NCBI RefSeq assembly: GCF_022682495.2
Contig: NC_071392.1
Span: 74,546,097-74,610,096 of the forward strand
From: Desmodus rotundus
Lineage: Eukaryota > Chordata > Mammalia > Chiroptera > Phyllostomidae
Length of the DNA stretch: 64,000 bases
Reading direction: 5' to 3'
Of this stretch, positions 1 through 12,700 are shown piece after piece. The notes under the pieces are model-generated. The model did no database searches and had not been told where the DNA came from. It saw only the letters and a program-made list of their open reading frames with translations. Each line of letters opens with the position of its first letter. Position 1 is the stretch's first letter. Both the position numbers and the translations under genes were made by a program.

Positions 1-529
1 GATGAACTGTAACTCATTTCCTCGTCGATTCAAAACAAGCACCGAGACTGTGACCTCCTAAGTCTGTTTCTGACTATTGAGTTTCTTGGGAGGCTGTTAT
101 TTCTATTCTACTTTGAATGTACCTTTTAAACAGCAACAAGCTTGTGGGTCCATCCTTGCCAGTCTTGGCTTTTCAGTAGAGGGTCCAGATCCTCCAGAGC
201 AGGATTGTTTAGGATTCTTTAGCCTAAGAATTGTGTGACGAGCAAATGGCTACAGTTAATGTGATCGGCATGTGTTCAGCTTCTTCTTCAGCTGGTACAG
301 GGGTCCATGTTGAAGGCTAGAGGGTACAGGGTGAATTATGTGTGCCAACTCGTTCCAGTAGAATCTGCTGGAAGACCAGTATTACAAGGCCAGTCTGATT
401 GAAGATTCAGGTCACCTGTTGGACACTTCCTCTCAATTCACACTGATCCTTACTGCCCAGGGGTTTAGGACCAAATAGTTAACTCTTGTGCATTACTTTA
501 ATAGGCACTTAGCTGTTTACCAACACTGT

Positions 530-730
530 TAGATGCTTTGTAGTAAATGCTCTGATTTAATACCTATAAGGCGTTTTTAATTTTTATCTGTTTCACAAGT
601 GAGGAAACTGAGACCATTTGTCTATATAAATAACACTGCTAGAATTACTCAGGCCTGCAGTGCCTAGCTATGCATGTGACCCTGAGAGCAGAACTAGTAC
701 TAACCTTGAACTCTTTACCTCTGGGTATCA
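530..730 (-). repeat. MIR fragment
   Basis: The segment holds a diverged reverse MIR core, including gaggaaactgagacc and a degraded tRNA-like head. It is an ancient mammalian SINE with no target-site duplication left. Confidence 0.55.
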
Positions 731-1499
731 GGGTTGGCAAACCTGTTAATAACCGCGTCTAATGAAGACTGGGGTTCAGACTCCCCATAGAGGTTCAAGT
801 CTCTATGTAAAGCCGCTGGATAAATAGAACACATCATCCTAGATTGGCTCTTTTACCTCGTTTTCATCTATCCTTATGTATCCGAAGTGCCTGCTCCTTC
901 TCTGTGGAGGTGTGTCTGCTCACACATCAGCCGTTGCCTTGCCTGCCTTCCCCCAGGCCTGTGCAGAATGCATAGACAGGGAGTGGTGCAGAAGAGCGGA
1001 CTCTCGGTCAGCATTCAGAAGGCATCAGGAAGAGGACTGGGCCAGACCCGGGGACTTCTTGGCCACCTGGATTCTCGGCACACACAGAAAATATGACCAG
1101 AGATGACAGTAGAGGGTACAGATAAGGAGAGACCATGCAGCATGCTGGCGTGTTCGCTGATTGCTGCTCTTATTACAGTTCTAAGGCAGTGTTAACCAAT
1201 TAATAAAAATGAATATGCCGTTGGAAGCTACATTTGTGTGGGGCTTTTTGTTGTTGTTGTTGTTAAATTGGCTAATTTAACACCATCCTAGAATGGTAGT
1301 GATTTGTAGTACCAGCAGCCCACGAGTTCAGGAGAAGGTGGGGGTGACTCCCTCCAGAGCTTCCCCAGGCATTGCCACATGCTCTTTCTTCTGGGAGGAA
1401 ATGTGATAAACAGTATCTAGACCTCAGCTGCCAGTGGCCCTTGGGACTCTGCAGCCCACTAGCCAGATCTTCATGGTCATGGCGAGTTCTTCCCTGGCA

Positions 1500-1703
1500 G
1501 ACTACATTGCAGGCATTTTTGTCTACACATTCCTACACATGTAGCTGTCTGTATATGTATTCCTCATTAGATGCCATTCTTTCAGTGGCTTTCCATACAA
1601 GTACCTCTCTACCCCTTTATGACATACTGTCTCCAACTTGTACAGCTATGCTCGGCACACTGTAGGTGCTTGGTAAGTATTTGCTGAATGAATGAATTCT
1701 AAT
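1500..1703 (+). repeat. L2 3' end
   Basis: It ends in the L2 terminal pattern (gcacactgtaggtgcttggtaag, then ttgctgaatgaatgaat), seen here with mild divergence. The upstream part resembles the L2 3'UTR. Confidence 0.6.
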
Positions 1704-2805
1704 GAATAACCACAACATTCCCCTGTGATGTGGAGATCTAGAAAGGTGTGTTGGCAGTCACGTTGTGAGTGTAGATTTGTGTTTCGTCCACAGTACTTGG
1801 CAAACATCAACCAACAGAAGAGTGTGCCCAGATTAACATTAGGAGCGCCCCTCCTTCCAGCCATTGCAGCCACCAACAGTGGTCCCGCCGCATTTTCAAA
1901 TTCCCTTTGGGAGTGGATACTGCTCCTGATTGAGAAGAAAGAAAATGTTTTATTACAGTTATCTAGAAAATGGGATGGGTTGTAGAAGTTCTGCTGAGCA
2001 GCATAACAGTGTTTTGGGGTTTTGGTTTGGTTTGGTTTTTTGAGGCCCCAGCTGAGGTTAAATAAAGATGAATTAATAATGGAATGAAATCAGCTTGGTT
2101 ATATGACTTACTCCATTCAGCTGTATTCTACAGCTCCAGGGGCATCAGTTGCTGAAAAGATAGACATTAAATCTGTATTCACCAGGAACCTTCTGTGTTG
2201 ATCTGTGCAGAAAAATGGACCAGGTTGCCATCTATATTCAGATCTTCTCTGAGTTATATTTTAGGAGGGAGATTAGGGCCAAACTCTGAGAGCCTTTGAG
2301 GGATTATATCAGATACTGCAGTGCTACAGAAAGCGGAATGGGAGCTCAGCTCCGAGAGGCTCAATGCTAGCCTGCCAGCTACCCTGGAACATCCTGGGAT
2401 GAAGTTTATGGGAACCCAGCAGAACTCGGGTCTTGGGAGGTTTTCAAATGGCGAGTGTGTGCTTTCCGTCCCAGAAGGACTTGCGAAGCATTAGTAGGTT
2501 CCTGGCAGAGGTACCTCAAACCATAAAACGTCAGTTTTTCTTTTTTCTGACAAAAGAGGACATTCATTAAATTCATCCCCATTCTTTCAGACGATGTCAA
2601 CCTGCACACATGTGAGTCTTCTGGGTTGTTGTTTTATTTTTTAAACAGGCATAGCTTTGTATCCAGATAGTTATTATATTTGTGGATAATGTAATACATT
2701 CATATATGTGTATATGTATCTGCTTTGCAGAATTAAATTACACCTTCAGTAATTAAGGAGCGTGGAGGGTTTTTTCTACTTAAATGTTTTTCAATTATAT
2801 TTTAT

Positions 2806-2965
2806 TGATTATGCTATTACAGTTCTCCTGATTTTTCCCCCTTTGCCACCCTCCACCCAGCACCCCCACTCCCATAGACAGTCCCCAACGTTGTTCATGT
2901 CTCTGGTCAGACACATGAAGTTTTATCACGTTACCTAAACCATCTCATTTTAGTCAGTCAGTGGT
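2806..2965 (-). repeat. LINE-1 3' end (bat-type), reverse orientation
   Basis: It starts with attgattatgctattacag, followed by a C-rich run and gttcatgtctctgg. This is the reverse complement of the L1 3' end at 9539-9715, so the two are related copies. It is a short 5'-truncated insertion, clearly older than the other copy. Confidence 0.7.
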
Positions 2966-4394
2966 AATTTTTATTACCCAGAAACTACAAATGGTGTTTA
3001 CTTATAAATGTTTTTTCTTTCCTTTTCTTAAAACACAAATGGAGCTACATGGTGAGGCATCTTCATTTTGAGCTGCTTGCAAAAAAAAGCTGAAACATGA
3101 GAATAGAAGAAACCTTAGAATGATAGCAAGACAAATAAAAGTAAATTCTTTGATTGAGTGTTTGCCACTGTACCAAACACGTGCAAAAGCACTTGTTTTC
3201 AAGAAAGGGGGGAAGAAAGCAAAACCTAAAACCAAAACAACCAAAATTTAAATACCACTTTTGCCATGTGAAATTGTCTAATCAGCCTCATTTTCTTCTA
3301 TTGGCATCATCAGCTTCTGTTTGTTCTGATGCTTCATTTTTAGTATCTTTACGGGCCTGTGAAAGCGGAAAGATTGCCGGGGTTGGAACAAGTTTCTCTA
3401 CCATTTCCTGTGTGTCCATTCTCAACCAAAATAAATCAGTGCAAATGCCAGTGTCCTCTCCCTTCCGAGGCCTTTGAGACCTACTTGGAAGAAAGCTGGT
3501 ATATATCTTACCAAGCTAGGTTAACTCAACAAACAGCAACACCTTCTGCAGCAACTGTTTTGCCCTTTGGAGACAGAAGGGTATCTTACCATCGCCTTGG
3601 AGAGCTGATGGGCCTGACCATTCTCAACACTAACCTGTGAGTTGCAGTGATCTAATCCTGTGAGCATATTAAGACCATTTTGCATAGCTCTTAGAAATTA
3701 TTAAGAGAGTAACAAAGTAGGTAACTACGTTGGTGCACATAATTTATGCCTTTTCTCGTTGTTATTAAAAAGAAAAAGTAATTACAGAGACTTCTAATGT
3801 AAAGCTGAAGTACTCTTTGCATAAAGGAGTATGATGGATTCTCTCACTACTTGGAATTGCTGTGCTGGAAGGAAGATGGGCAAAGGGAATGAATATATTC
3901 AAATAAATTAAGCCTTGATACCCAAATAGGGCTGTGTAAGCAAACTGACTGCAAATCAAACAGAGAAGCATTTGCTAAAGAATACATGATCTTAGTTGAG
4001 CCTGAACAAAACCAGCCTCCTTTTACATATGTGTGTATTTCTCTTGACATGTGCCAAGAGTTGTTGCATTTCCACCGCTGTGCTCTCAGATCTCTGGCAA
4101 AAAGTAGCATCCATCCATAAAACTGCAGAGCAGATTTCTCCAGTGGCAAAGAGTAATCTGTGTTAAATGTAAACAAGCCCATTGGCAAACAGTAGGTGGG
4201 GCTTGTATGGTTTGTCTAGCTTTATGGATCCCCAGATTTCTGTGTGTGTTTATTTATTGTTTTTAATATGTAAATTTTTTTTCTTACCCCTGTACTGGCT
4301 AGCTATGTATCAATCCTAGAAGGTCAGGTCATGGTGTGAGTCGTGACAACCAAGCCCAGTGTGTTCGTTCATTCTTCCTCCTATCTTGCAGGCA

Positions 4395-4575
4395 GCTTGT
4401 GACAGCCTTCCTGGAGCAAGTGTTAAAAACTATCCACCTTCTCATTTTACAGATGAGGCAACAGAGGCACAAAGAAATGAATTATTTTTCCCGTTTGGTC
4501 ACAGACTGTACTGGGTAGTAAAGTAGGGGCTTCATCCCATGACTTTCGGCTCTACAGCTTGCACTCGGGCATAAC
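4395..4575 (-). repeat. MIR fragment
   Basis: The MIR reverse core cattttacagatgaggcaac is followed by agaggcacaaag and a diverged tRNA-like end. It is embedded in SND1 intron. Confidence 0.7.
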
Positions 4576-5733
4576 ATGACCTTCACTTTCTCACCTTTTT
4601 GAACTGCTCACTCCAACTCAGCCAACACTACTTTAAGCACCAATTCAAATGACACCGTGACCTCTTGGAGTCTGTAGAAAACTTCGGAGTGGAGCGTGTT
4701 TTCCTTCGTAGAACCTCAAGTCAAATCAATTACTTTATAACTGGTTCTGATGATTGTATTCTATTTGATCTATTTTTCTCTAAGTAGTTCGACAGCCTTA
4801 GGCCAAAATCCTTATGTCCTGACCTGAATGAGGAGATTGGGGCAGCTAGATCTGAAACAAATGCAAAGCATGTATGGGGTGCTGCAAGTTGTTCGTTTTG
4901 GACGGGTGAGGGGGTCCTGGGAGACCGAATTACATATTTCTCAACAGGAGGAAGTCAATAGTGGCATTTTGGGTGGAACATTCCTCCTTGCCTCAGCCCC
5001 CTCTCCTGAATGCCTTGGCACCCTCTACCATCGGAAACATTGGGAACATCGGTAAACCTCTCCTACAGTTTTCCAGATGCTCCCAGTGGTGGTGATGGGG
5101 AACAGAGGGCAGGGAGCATTGCACAGTCCCCAAGTAAGAGATGTTAGTTGGCAGCAGAATTGGAGGAGGCAGAAGGTAGAAACTGAGGGAACACTGATGA
5201 AAAGTCATTACCCTGGTTTAGGAGTCAGCAGTCCCTTTTCAGTAGGATCGGTATTTATTCACAGCGGCATCCAGAGAGAGAACTCCCATGCCACCCTGAT
5301 ACCTCATTTACAAGTTAGTGGCAGCAGGGCTGGCAGTGGTGGGAAAAGAAATTGCTGAAATGACAATGGAAAAAATCAGTAAGGAATGCAATTTCTCTTT
5401 TCATGTAACTGTCACTTGTTGCCATCCATGCTGTAGCTTTCCGGGAGCATGAATAACAGCAGCTTGATTTACTTCCTTCCTGAATTTCCAGCTGCTGTCT
5501 GTTCATGCTTCACGAACTTCAGTCAGAACCACATCCTAGGGAGATGCAGGCCCTCCTTCCTACCCTTCCTACCCCTCCTGGCTGATCCTTCTTCCTGCCA
5601 TTTTCATTAGACTCAGAACTATTCACAAATTGTGTTTATCCATATTAAGTTTTTCTTGTAGTGCCCTTTTATCTTAAGTATAGTTACTCTGCATTCGCCC
5701 GGTAACTAAAGTTCCTAAAAATATTTCCAAGAG

Positions 5734-5852
5734 GGCCCTGGCCAAGTGGCTTAGTTGCTTGGAGCGTTGTCCCATATACCAAAAGGTTGCTGGTTCAATC
5801 CCAGTTGGGGCATGCACTGATAGATGCCTCACTCTCACATCAGCGTTTCTCC

Positions 5853-5889
<37 letters not shown>

Positions 5890-5949
5890 CCCACTTTCCT
5901 CTCTCTCTAAAATCAACCTCAGCTGAGGGTGTAAAAATATAAATTAAAA
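5734..5949 (+). mobile_element. Ves SINE (bat tRNA-derived)
   Basis: The head ggccctggccaagtggctta is followed by an A-box-like and a B-box-like region (ggttgctggttcaatccc), a (CT)n body, and the tail aaaatcaacctcagctgagg. Flanks aatatttccaagag (5720-5733) and aattctttcaagag (5950-5963) match at 11 of 14 positions and are the likely target-site duplication. Confidence 0.92.
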
Positions 5950-6063
5950 AATTCTTTCAAGAGGCCTAACAGGTATCTCTCATTACCACTGTGGCCTTTT
6001 TCAGGCTGTGTTTTAGACCATAGTTAAATATACTAAAACTTATAGGACGTCGATCCTCTAAAA

Positions 6064-6324
6064 CAGCGATTTTCAACTGGCGTGCCACAACAATTTTTAA
6101 AACATGTAAAACCTGGCTATTTAGTCAGGGGCACTGTTCTCTTTTCCTTTGATTTGTCAAATTTAAAAAAGACAATAGCCAACACAATAGCCATCTGGTG
6201 TGAATAAACCAAAATTATACCTATTTTTTGTCAGATTAGCAAAAAATAATATTTTTTGGTGTGCCACAGAATATTAGTAATTAGTTCATGTGTGTCATGA
6301 GATGAAAAAGGTTGAAAATCACTG
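6064..6324. mobile_element. Non-autonomous hAT-like MITE, 261 bp
   Basis: The ends are cagcgattttcaac and gttgaaaatcactg, a 14-bp terminal inverted repeat with one mismatch. Both flanks carry ctctaaaa (6056-6063 and 6325-6332), a perfect 8-bp duplication with central TA, as in Buster-group hAT insertions. No coding capacity. Relatives lie at 33044-33404 and 49412-49682. Confidence 0.92.
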
Positions 6325-6390
6325 CTCTAAAAGTATTAATTTATTTAATAATACATACTTTTCAGAGTGTTCTCACATGCTTCCCATGCA

Positions 6391-6404
6391 CCCCCCCCCC
6401 CCCA
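6391..6404. repeat. Poly(C) tract
   Basis: A run of about 14 cytosines is followed by accgtg. It is a simple repeat likely to vary in length and prone to sequencing error. Confidence 0.85.
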
Positions 6405-8012
6405 CCGTGTTTGCTACAGTGCTACACGTAAGGAGGGCAGTGGTTGTGTTGTCACCACCTGACAAGTGAAAACACTGGGACTAAGTAAGGTTGTCTCTTG
6501 GACAAGGTCACTTGGCTTAATTAAGGGTGGAGCTGGCACTTGGTACTCCACCATTTCCCTTCTCTCCTTTTCAGGGACTGAGGGGGGAGGCCAATTTGAT
6601 TAGTCTTCTCTGGGTGTCGGAACAGTTTTTTGTTGTTTTTTTTTTTTAAGAATATTTTAAGCATTTCAATTCCGATCTTTCGTTGTGACAAGTTCTTTCT
6701 TCTGCCAACGAATTGTGGCCTCTCCCACCAATCAAATATCTCTGTCTCCCTTTTACCCTCTGTACTCTTGGTTCGGAAGTAGTCTCAGTAACAGAGACCT
6801 GCAGTCCCTGTTGCCTGGTGTTTGTATATTGTATACACATGTATGATGTGCCTACTACAGAGTTAAAGATTTTTGTAAAGTGCAGATGAATTATAAAAGT
6901 GTCGACTTTTTACTCTTCCAGCTCCCTTTGAATTTCTTGGCAGAGGTTTGATGATTAGATAGTGACAAAGGAAAGAATAAAGCTATCTTAATGGTTCTCA
7001 AGTAGATCCTGATTTTAATTAGAAGGAAATCCTACTGATAACATTAAAAAGCTGCATTTAGATAGTAGTCACACACATAGATTTTGAATATTATTACCTT
7101 CTTTGATGCCTGTGAAAATATAAAAATAAATTGTTGGGAGAAAGGAAACAGTTGTGTTTTCCTAAGCCAGTTCCTCTTCTGACTTAGAAGTGAGTGTAGT
7201 AGAAAGGCTTAGTATTGTTCTGTCCCGAGGGAGTGCTCTCACATATCCTGACCTGGGCGTGGTTCTCCGAAGGAACTCCAGTGCCCTGCCAGGGCGCCTG
7301 TGAATATTTTGTTTCTGTTCCCCCTCTCGAATGCCACAGTACTGTCATTCTGAACATTGGGAGCATCACTAAACTACCCCGCCAGCTCTACTTGATGCGT
7401 GTTCCTCGGGCCAGTTTCTCATTCTTTAAGACTGAGCATAAGGTTGACCAATCTCTAGGAGTCTTCCTCTACCCGCTCAGCGTTCATGTGGCATCCTCTG
7501 CTGCCTCTGTCATGGCCTGATCCTTGTAACTGTTTTTTGGTATGGCGTTTTGACACTTGGGACGTAGTAGAAACTCAGTAAGTAGTGAGTGGGTGGGTTG
7601 GTGGTCTACTGATTTACCTGCCCCACCGTTGAGTCCTGAGGAAGAGCATCACTGTGGACTGTTCATTTCTCTAGTCAGTCATTGTGAATGCCTTAAACCA
7701 GAGGAGGAAAGAGGGAATGCTGAGCTTGTATTTCTTCTACCATGAGTCTCAGTAGAATTTGCAAGCTCGTGCAGCAGTGTGTATATAGGAAAAGTGAATG
7801 ACTTCAGAGACCGGACACTCGTCATCTGCTCCTTGCTCTCCTCCCTTATATGTATAATGAGAGAGGTGGACAAAGGTCATCTCACGGATCTCTTCATTAC
7901 TCCAGCTTTGGGACTTCCGTGATATATCCCTTTTAGTGGGGAGACACTTTAGTGTATTTGTTCCAGATATGTGTTTTCGAATCATAGGAATAGGCTCAAA
8001 TTTGGGGTTTGG

Positions 8013-8227
8013 TTTTTTTAAACTTTATTTCTTTTTAGAGAGGGGAAGGGAGGGAGAACGAGAGGGAGAGAAACATCGATGTGTGAGAGAAACAGCTATC
8101 TGTTGCGTCTCGCACACGCCCAGCTGGGGACCAGGCCCACAACACAGGCATGTGCCCTGAACAGGAATTGAACCGGTGACTTTTCACTGTGCAGGAAGAT
8201 GCCCAACCAAGCCACGCTAGCCAGAGC
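8013..8227 (-). mobile_element. Ves SINE, reverse orientation
   Basis: It reads from a T-rich tail through gagagaaacatcgatgtgtg and the reverse B box (ggaattgaaccggtgac) to a head ending gccacgctagccagagc. The length is near full. A clear target-site duplication was not found. Confidence 0.88.
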
Positions 8228-8235
8228 TGGATCTG

Positions 8236-8400
8236 CAATTTATAAACACTCTGATCTAGGACAAGTTATTCAACCTATCTTTGCCTTAGTTTTCTCGTCT
8301 GTAAATTAAGGATGCACTATTAAATAATAGCACAATTTCTAAAAGTAATTATTCCAGTGTCTAACACAACTGAAGTAGCACTCAAGTTATAGTGGCTGTT
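8236..8400 (+). repeat. MIR fragment
   Basis: The MIR core gacaagttattcaacctatc is followed by gccttagttttctcgtctgt and an AT-rich end. It directly adjoins the Ves copy to its left. Confidence 0.75.
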
Positions 8401-8639
8401 ATTATTCCATGAATTTCCTAGTGACCTGTCTGTCCCATCTCTTGTAATTATATATAACCCTAGCTCTGAATACACCCACTATTTCCTAACATGTGTTGAA
8501 AGAGTTCGGCATAGCCTGTTGGATTATCTGTCTCTGCAGGAAAAGACATCCAGGAACAGACTGCCATAGGTTAAAGCAGGGCGCTGGGCGTCCTGAGTAA
8601 GATGAAGTGCATTTGCCCTGAACGGATATGATACAATAG

Positions 8640-8815
8640 AAAGACCAACTGCCTGTCAAAAGATACGGCTTATAATCTGTACCTTGTTACCAAGTTAGCA
8701 TATGACCTTGTGTAGGTCATTTAACTTCTCTGGTTTCCTGTCCCCTCCTCTAAAGATACGGAGTTTGGGCTCATTGATTTTTAAGGTTCTTTCCAGCTTT
8801 ATGTGATTCTGTGAC
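8640..8815 (+). repeat. MIR fragment
   Basis: The core pattern gaccttgtgtaggtcattta and cttctctggtttcctgtccc, followed by aaagatacgg, fits a MIR in forward orientation. Confidence 0.65.
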
Positions 8816-9513
8816 ATAATACAATACTTAAGTGGTATAGTAAATATGTTTACTATCATTCCCTTTCTTTCTGTAGGACAGAAACCTAGGAAAACTATGC
8901 AGTATGATTTCCTTTCTTCCTTCTTTTCTTTCTCTTTTTCTTCCTTCCTTCCATTGCTCTCAATGAGCTAGAGAAGAAAAAACATGTTAAATACCCCCAT
9001 TACCTCAGCAATGTGATTTTTCTTTCCAAAGTTTCCCTTTAGATTCTGTATGTCACAGAACTATGCAAATGAATGTGTTTTTCATTTGAGTTAAACCGTG
9101 TCTCTACCTCCCCCCCATCTTCTATTGAGCACTGGATATTATCCCTTTCCAATGTGATTTTGTTGCCTTTAACCCCTGATTCTTTGTGGATTCTTTTTGA
9201 ATGTGGATTCTTTTTTAATCTTTTTGTGTTCGTTCTCTCATATGATAGATATAATATAAATAGGTGTTCAGTGTCTTCAGTTCAGTTGTTAATAAATAAC
9301 CTGATCAGGCTCAAGTGTGGACTGTTGCCACTTGATCATTTTCACAGGACCACAGAGCAGTGACTTCAAGTGCTCAGATTCATTCATTTCTTCAACAATC
9401 TTGACTGAGCTTTTTGCCCAACCCCAAGGCACCCTTTGCTGACAGATTATTTTGGTGGAATTCACCTCTGAGTTGTTTAGATGTCACTTTCACCTGTTGC
9501 TCAGTTTCTTTCC

Positions 9514-9921
9514 TTTTTTAAAAAAAGATTTTGTTTATATGACCTATGGACATGAACTATAGGGGGGGAATGTGGGAGGGAGGGGGGTGGGCAGGATGGA
9601 GTGGAGTGGAGGGGGAAATGGGACAACTGTAATAGCATAATCAATAAATATATAAAAAATAAAATAAAATAAAATAAAATGACTACTTAAAAAAAAAAAA
9701 AAGAAAAAAGAAAAAAAAAAAAGATTTTGTTTATTATGTTTAGAGAGAGGAGAAGGGAGGGAGAAAGAGAGGGAGAGAAACATCGATGTGTGGTTGCCTC
9801 TTGCACACCCCCAACAGGGGACCTGGCCCACAACCCAGGCAGATGCCCTGACTGGGAATCGAACCAGTGACCCTTTGGTTCGCAGCCCAGCATTCAATCC
9901 ACTGAGCCACACCAACCAGGG
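9514..9921 (-). mobile_element. Ves SINE split by an L1 insertion
   Basis: The Ves body (9735-9921, reverse) has gagagaaacatcgatgtgtg, the reverse B box gggaatcgaaccagtgacc and a head ending ccacaccaaccaggg. Its T/A-rich tail is interrupted by a LINE-1 fragment at 9539-9715. Flanks near 9500-9513 (tgctcagtttcttt) and 9922-9935 (ttctcgatttcttt) look like the older Ves target-site duplication. Confidence 0.85.
9539..9715 (+). mobile_element. 5'-truncated LINE-1 3' end inserted in the Ves tail
   Basis: The sequence is only the L1 3' terminus (gacctatggacatgaactat, a G-rich stretch, then ctgtaatagcataatcaata), followed by an (AAAAT)n and poly(A) tail. A 19-bp duplication (seven A, then gattttgtttat) flanks it exactly at 9520-9538 and 9716-9734. 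The insertion point matches the L1 endonuclease preference TT/AAAA. Confidence 0.9.
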
Positions 9922-12486
9922 TTCTCGATTTCTTTTCTATTTGGGGTAGTCACTGACTGCCTTTTTATACATCTTAGAAAGCTGTGGGCCTTCTCTCCAA
10001 AAAGTGCCAGATACATGAAGGCAGAAAAAGCACATAACCCACCAAGGAAAGAAAGGGCCTTAAAAAATGATCGTTATTTAAAAGGTCAAATAGTTTAATA
10101 TGGCCTGCATGTCTGCTACAAGAGGGGCAGTGGTGGAAGTTTGGAAAGTCAGATACCCACTGTCTGAAGGTTGCTATGTCTGTGCAAGGTTGCTTAGGTT
10201 GTAGCTAAGTGTCCAGGTTGCACATGTTACTAAGGCAGCCCTGAACTGGATGACTTTCCCTGACATGACTGTCTAAATCTCCTGGGGGCTCTCTTGCTGA
10301 GAGGGAGCTTAGGCCAAGCTGTGTTGTGTGCTTGTTTTTTGACAGGGAACGGAGATGGGTTTAAAATCCTGTTCTGCAGAGCCTCAGGAGCAACCAGCTC
10401 TCTCGTGCTCTGGGAACGCCCTTTTCCAGCAAGTTAGGTGGCTCCTTCACTTACATAAGATGTGTGTGTTCTGGCAGGGAAGAGAGCTGCCCGATGAGTG
10501 TTTAGCAAAAATGATTTGTGTGGAGTTATTTTGAGATGCCAGGGGAGCGAATGGCAGCCAAACCCTGCACTATTTTCAACCGTTCACTCATCTACAAAGA
10601 TTAATACATTACAGTGTCTCTCAACCAGAACATCGGTAATAGGGAAATAAGAATGCTAGGGCCCCACAGATTATAAATGCCAATTCTCTCAGTCCACACA
10701 AGGTGACTTCAGTGGTTTGGACTGCACTTGGTGCTTCAGGCTTCCCTCATCCTCCTTTGACCCTGTCTGCCCTGTGACTGGAAGCAGACATGCAGGTTTC
10801 CTTCCATGTAGTTGGCCAGGCTCCTGCTGAAGCTGCAGTTTGATTATTCTCTCATTCACTGGATGGGGAGCAAATTCGTTTTCTAGTAGAGGAGTGAGCC
10901 CACTTTTCGTGGCATCCCAAAATACTGACTTTATGTAGGTGGCTGACCTTTTTGAGGTTCCAGGCTAGCTAGGAGAAATCCCTCCTTCCCCTTTCAAAGC
11001 ATTCACCTTGCCTCCTGACTCAAGCATGAACAGCTGTCTGCTAAGGATGAGTGAACTACAGAACATAGGATTTTCCAGTTTAATGACATTAGGGGGGGCA
11101 GCCTCCATATAAAACACTTCTCTTGTTTGTGTTTTGCTCTTGGCTGTTATCCTGTGAAATTTGCCTCGTCACTCCCCACCCCCCACCCTCTTGCTGACAG
11201 CTGTCGTCTTTGCCACTCAGGAGCTAGTGCCTCCCTGGGATGGCTGTCTGAAATGGAAAAGGCCTTCTTCCTTCCCCCCCGGGTCAGTGGTGGTATAGTT
11301 TAAGAGTTCCGAGTGCTAGGAGATCTAATTGCCTCTGACCCCGAGGGATCCATTTGGGCCGGAGGGCATCCCGGCACTTGCTAGACTGAAGGGAGGGCAC
11401 AGAAAAAAAGAACACGCATGACTGTCCATTTGTTTTGTTCTGTTTTATAATTTTAGAGGACATACAATTACTTTAATGACAAAAACTATGGAAACAAAAT
11501 ATTACATAAAACAGGCAACGACAAAGTGTGCAGCTTTCCAGAGTCCCCAAAATTCCCTACAAAGATGTGCACCCCAGCATTTGTATTTTAATTAAGGCCC
11601 CTTGTCAGGAGCCTGGGCCTAATAGGAAGATGGGGAGGGGCACACGTCAGGAGGAGCACTGCTCGTGGTCATGCTCATGCTCCGTGCTCACACGTGGTAG
11701 GGGGAGTTAAGACTGAGACTGAGTCTCTGCCACTTTTGCGCCCCTGAGGAACCAGTATCCACAGTCTCAAACATTTTAGCTAATGGCACTTCCTTCTGCT
11801 TGTGATACTGGACAAGAATGTCCTGTGAAGGAGTCCGGCTAGGGTATGATAGAGAGTGAACCAGGAATAAAAGTCAGTGAGAGAGGCACAAGCAATCAAT
11901 CCATCATCTACTTTTTCCGGGGTGGGGGGGGGGTAGGGAACTAGCAGGCAACCTGGGGCTTTAGAAGAGAGTGAACGGTGTGAGGCAGAAGGGGTGGCTC
12001 CTCTCCCCATTTTCCCTGAAATGAAACTATTCTCAAGTTTGCAATGCCAAGGGGTCTACCCGTTGTTGTCATGTCTCTGCCACTTCGGACATTGACACTG
12101 AGTGTGTGCCCATCGGTAGGCAGGTACCTCCCTGGTATCATTCTTCCCACGAAATGCCACTTTGTGATGTGGGTCTTAAGGACGGCTGCGAAAGGAGTGG
12201 ACACATCCATATGTGTGGACATGCAAGTTCAGGCTCCAAGGCAATGGTTTCCTCTGTCAGCCTCCCTTCCCTCTTCTCACCCTCTTTCCTTGAGCTAGTG
12301 AGCACACACAAGTGTAGCTACACATGCACTCACGCACACACACGGTCCAGGTTGTCACAAGCACCAGGAATCAGGCAGTGTGCTTAATCACCAGCTGTGT
12401 TCGGGAAGTTTCTACTCCCACCCTCCCTAAACACTCCCTCACCACTTCCTCACCTGTCACTCCCTTATTAGAAATAATGATATTTT

Positions 12487-12700
12487 TCCAGGTGGCTCAC
12501 TTAGTTGGAGTCATCCTGTACACCAAAAGGTTGGGGGTTCGATTCCCAGTCAGGGCACATACCTAGATTGGGGTTTTGATCCCAGTCAGGGCATGTACAG
12601 GAGGCAACTGATTGATGTTTCTCTCGCCCATCTCCCTCTGTCTCTCTCTCTGTCTCTCTCTCAAACCAATAAACATATTCTTGGGTGAGGATTTCAAAAA
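12487..12700 (+). mobile_element. Ves SINE with an internal tandem duplication
   Basis: The head ccaggtggctcacttagttg and an intact B box (ggttcgattcc, 12536-12546) are followed by a second copy of the post-B-box block: the motif cccagtcagggca occurs at about 12546 and again at about 12581. A CT-rich body and aaaccaataaacatattctt tail follow. It is the most clearly duplicated Ves copy here. Confidence 0.9.

Noticed and set aside
3298..3520. Minus-strand frame of about 70 codons ending in an acidic-basic tail (EASEQTEADDANRRK)
   Set aside because: It looked like the end of a processed pseudogene, but I could not match it to a family, and no poly(A) tract or target-site duplication was seen. 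Translated search of 3250-3650 would settle it.
9544..9915. Reverse open frames over 9.5-9.9 kb
   Set aside because: They are translations of the Ves SINE and L1 tail, not genes. The same holds for frames at 5674-5916, 8035-8238, 12501-12818, 27902-28201 and 48958-49260.
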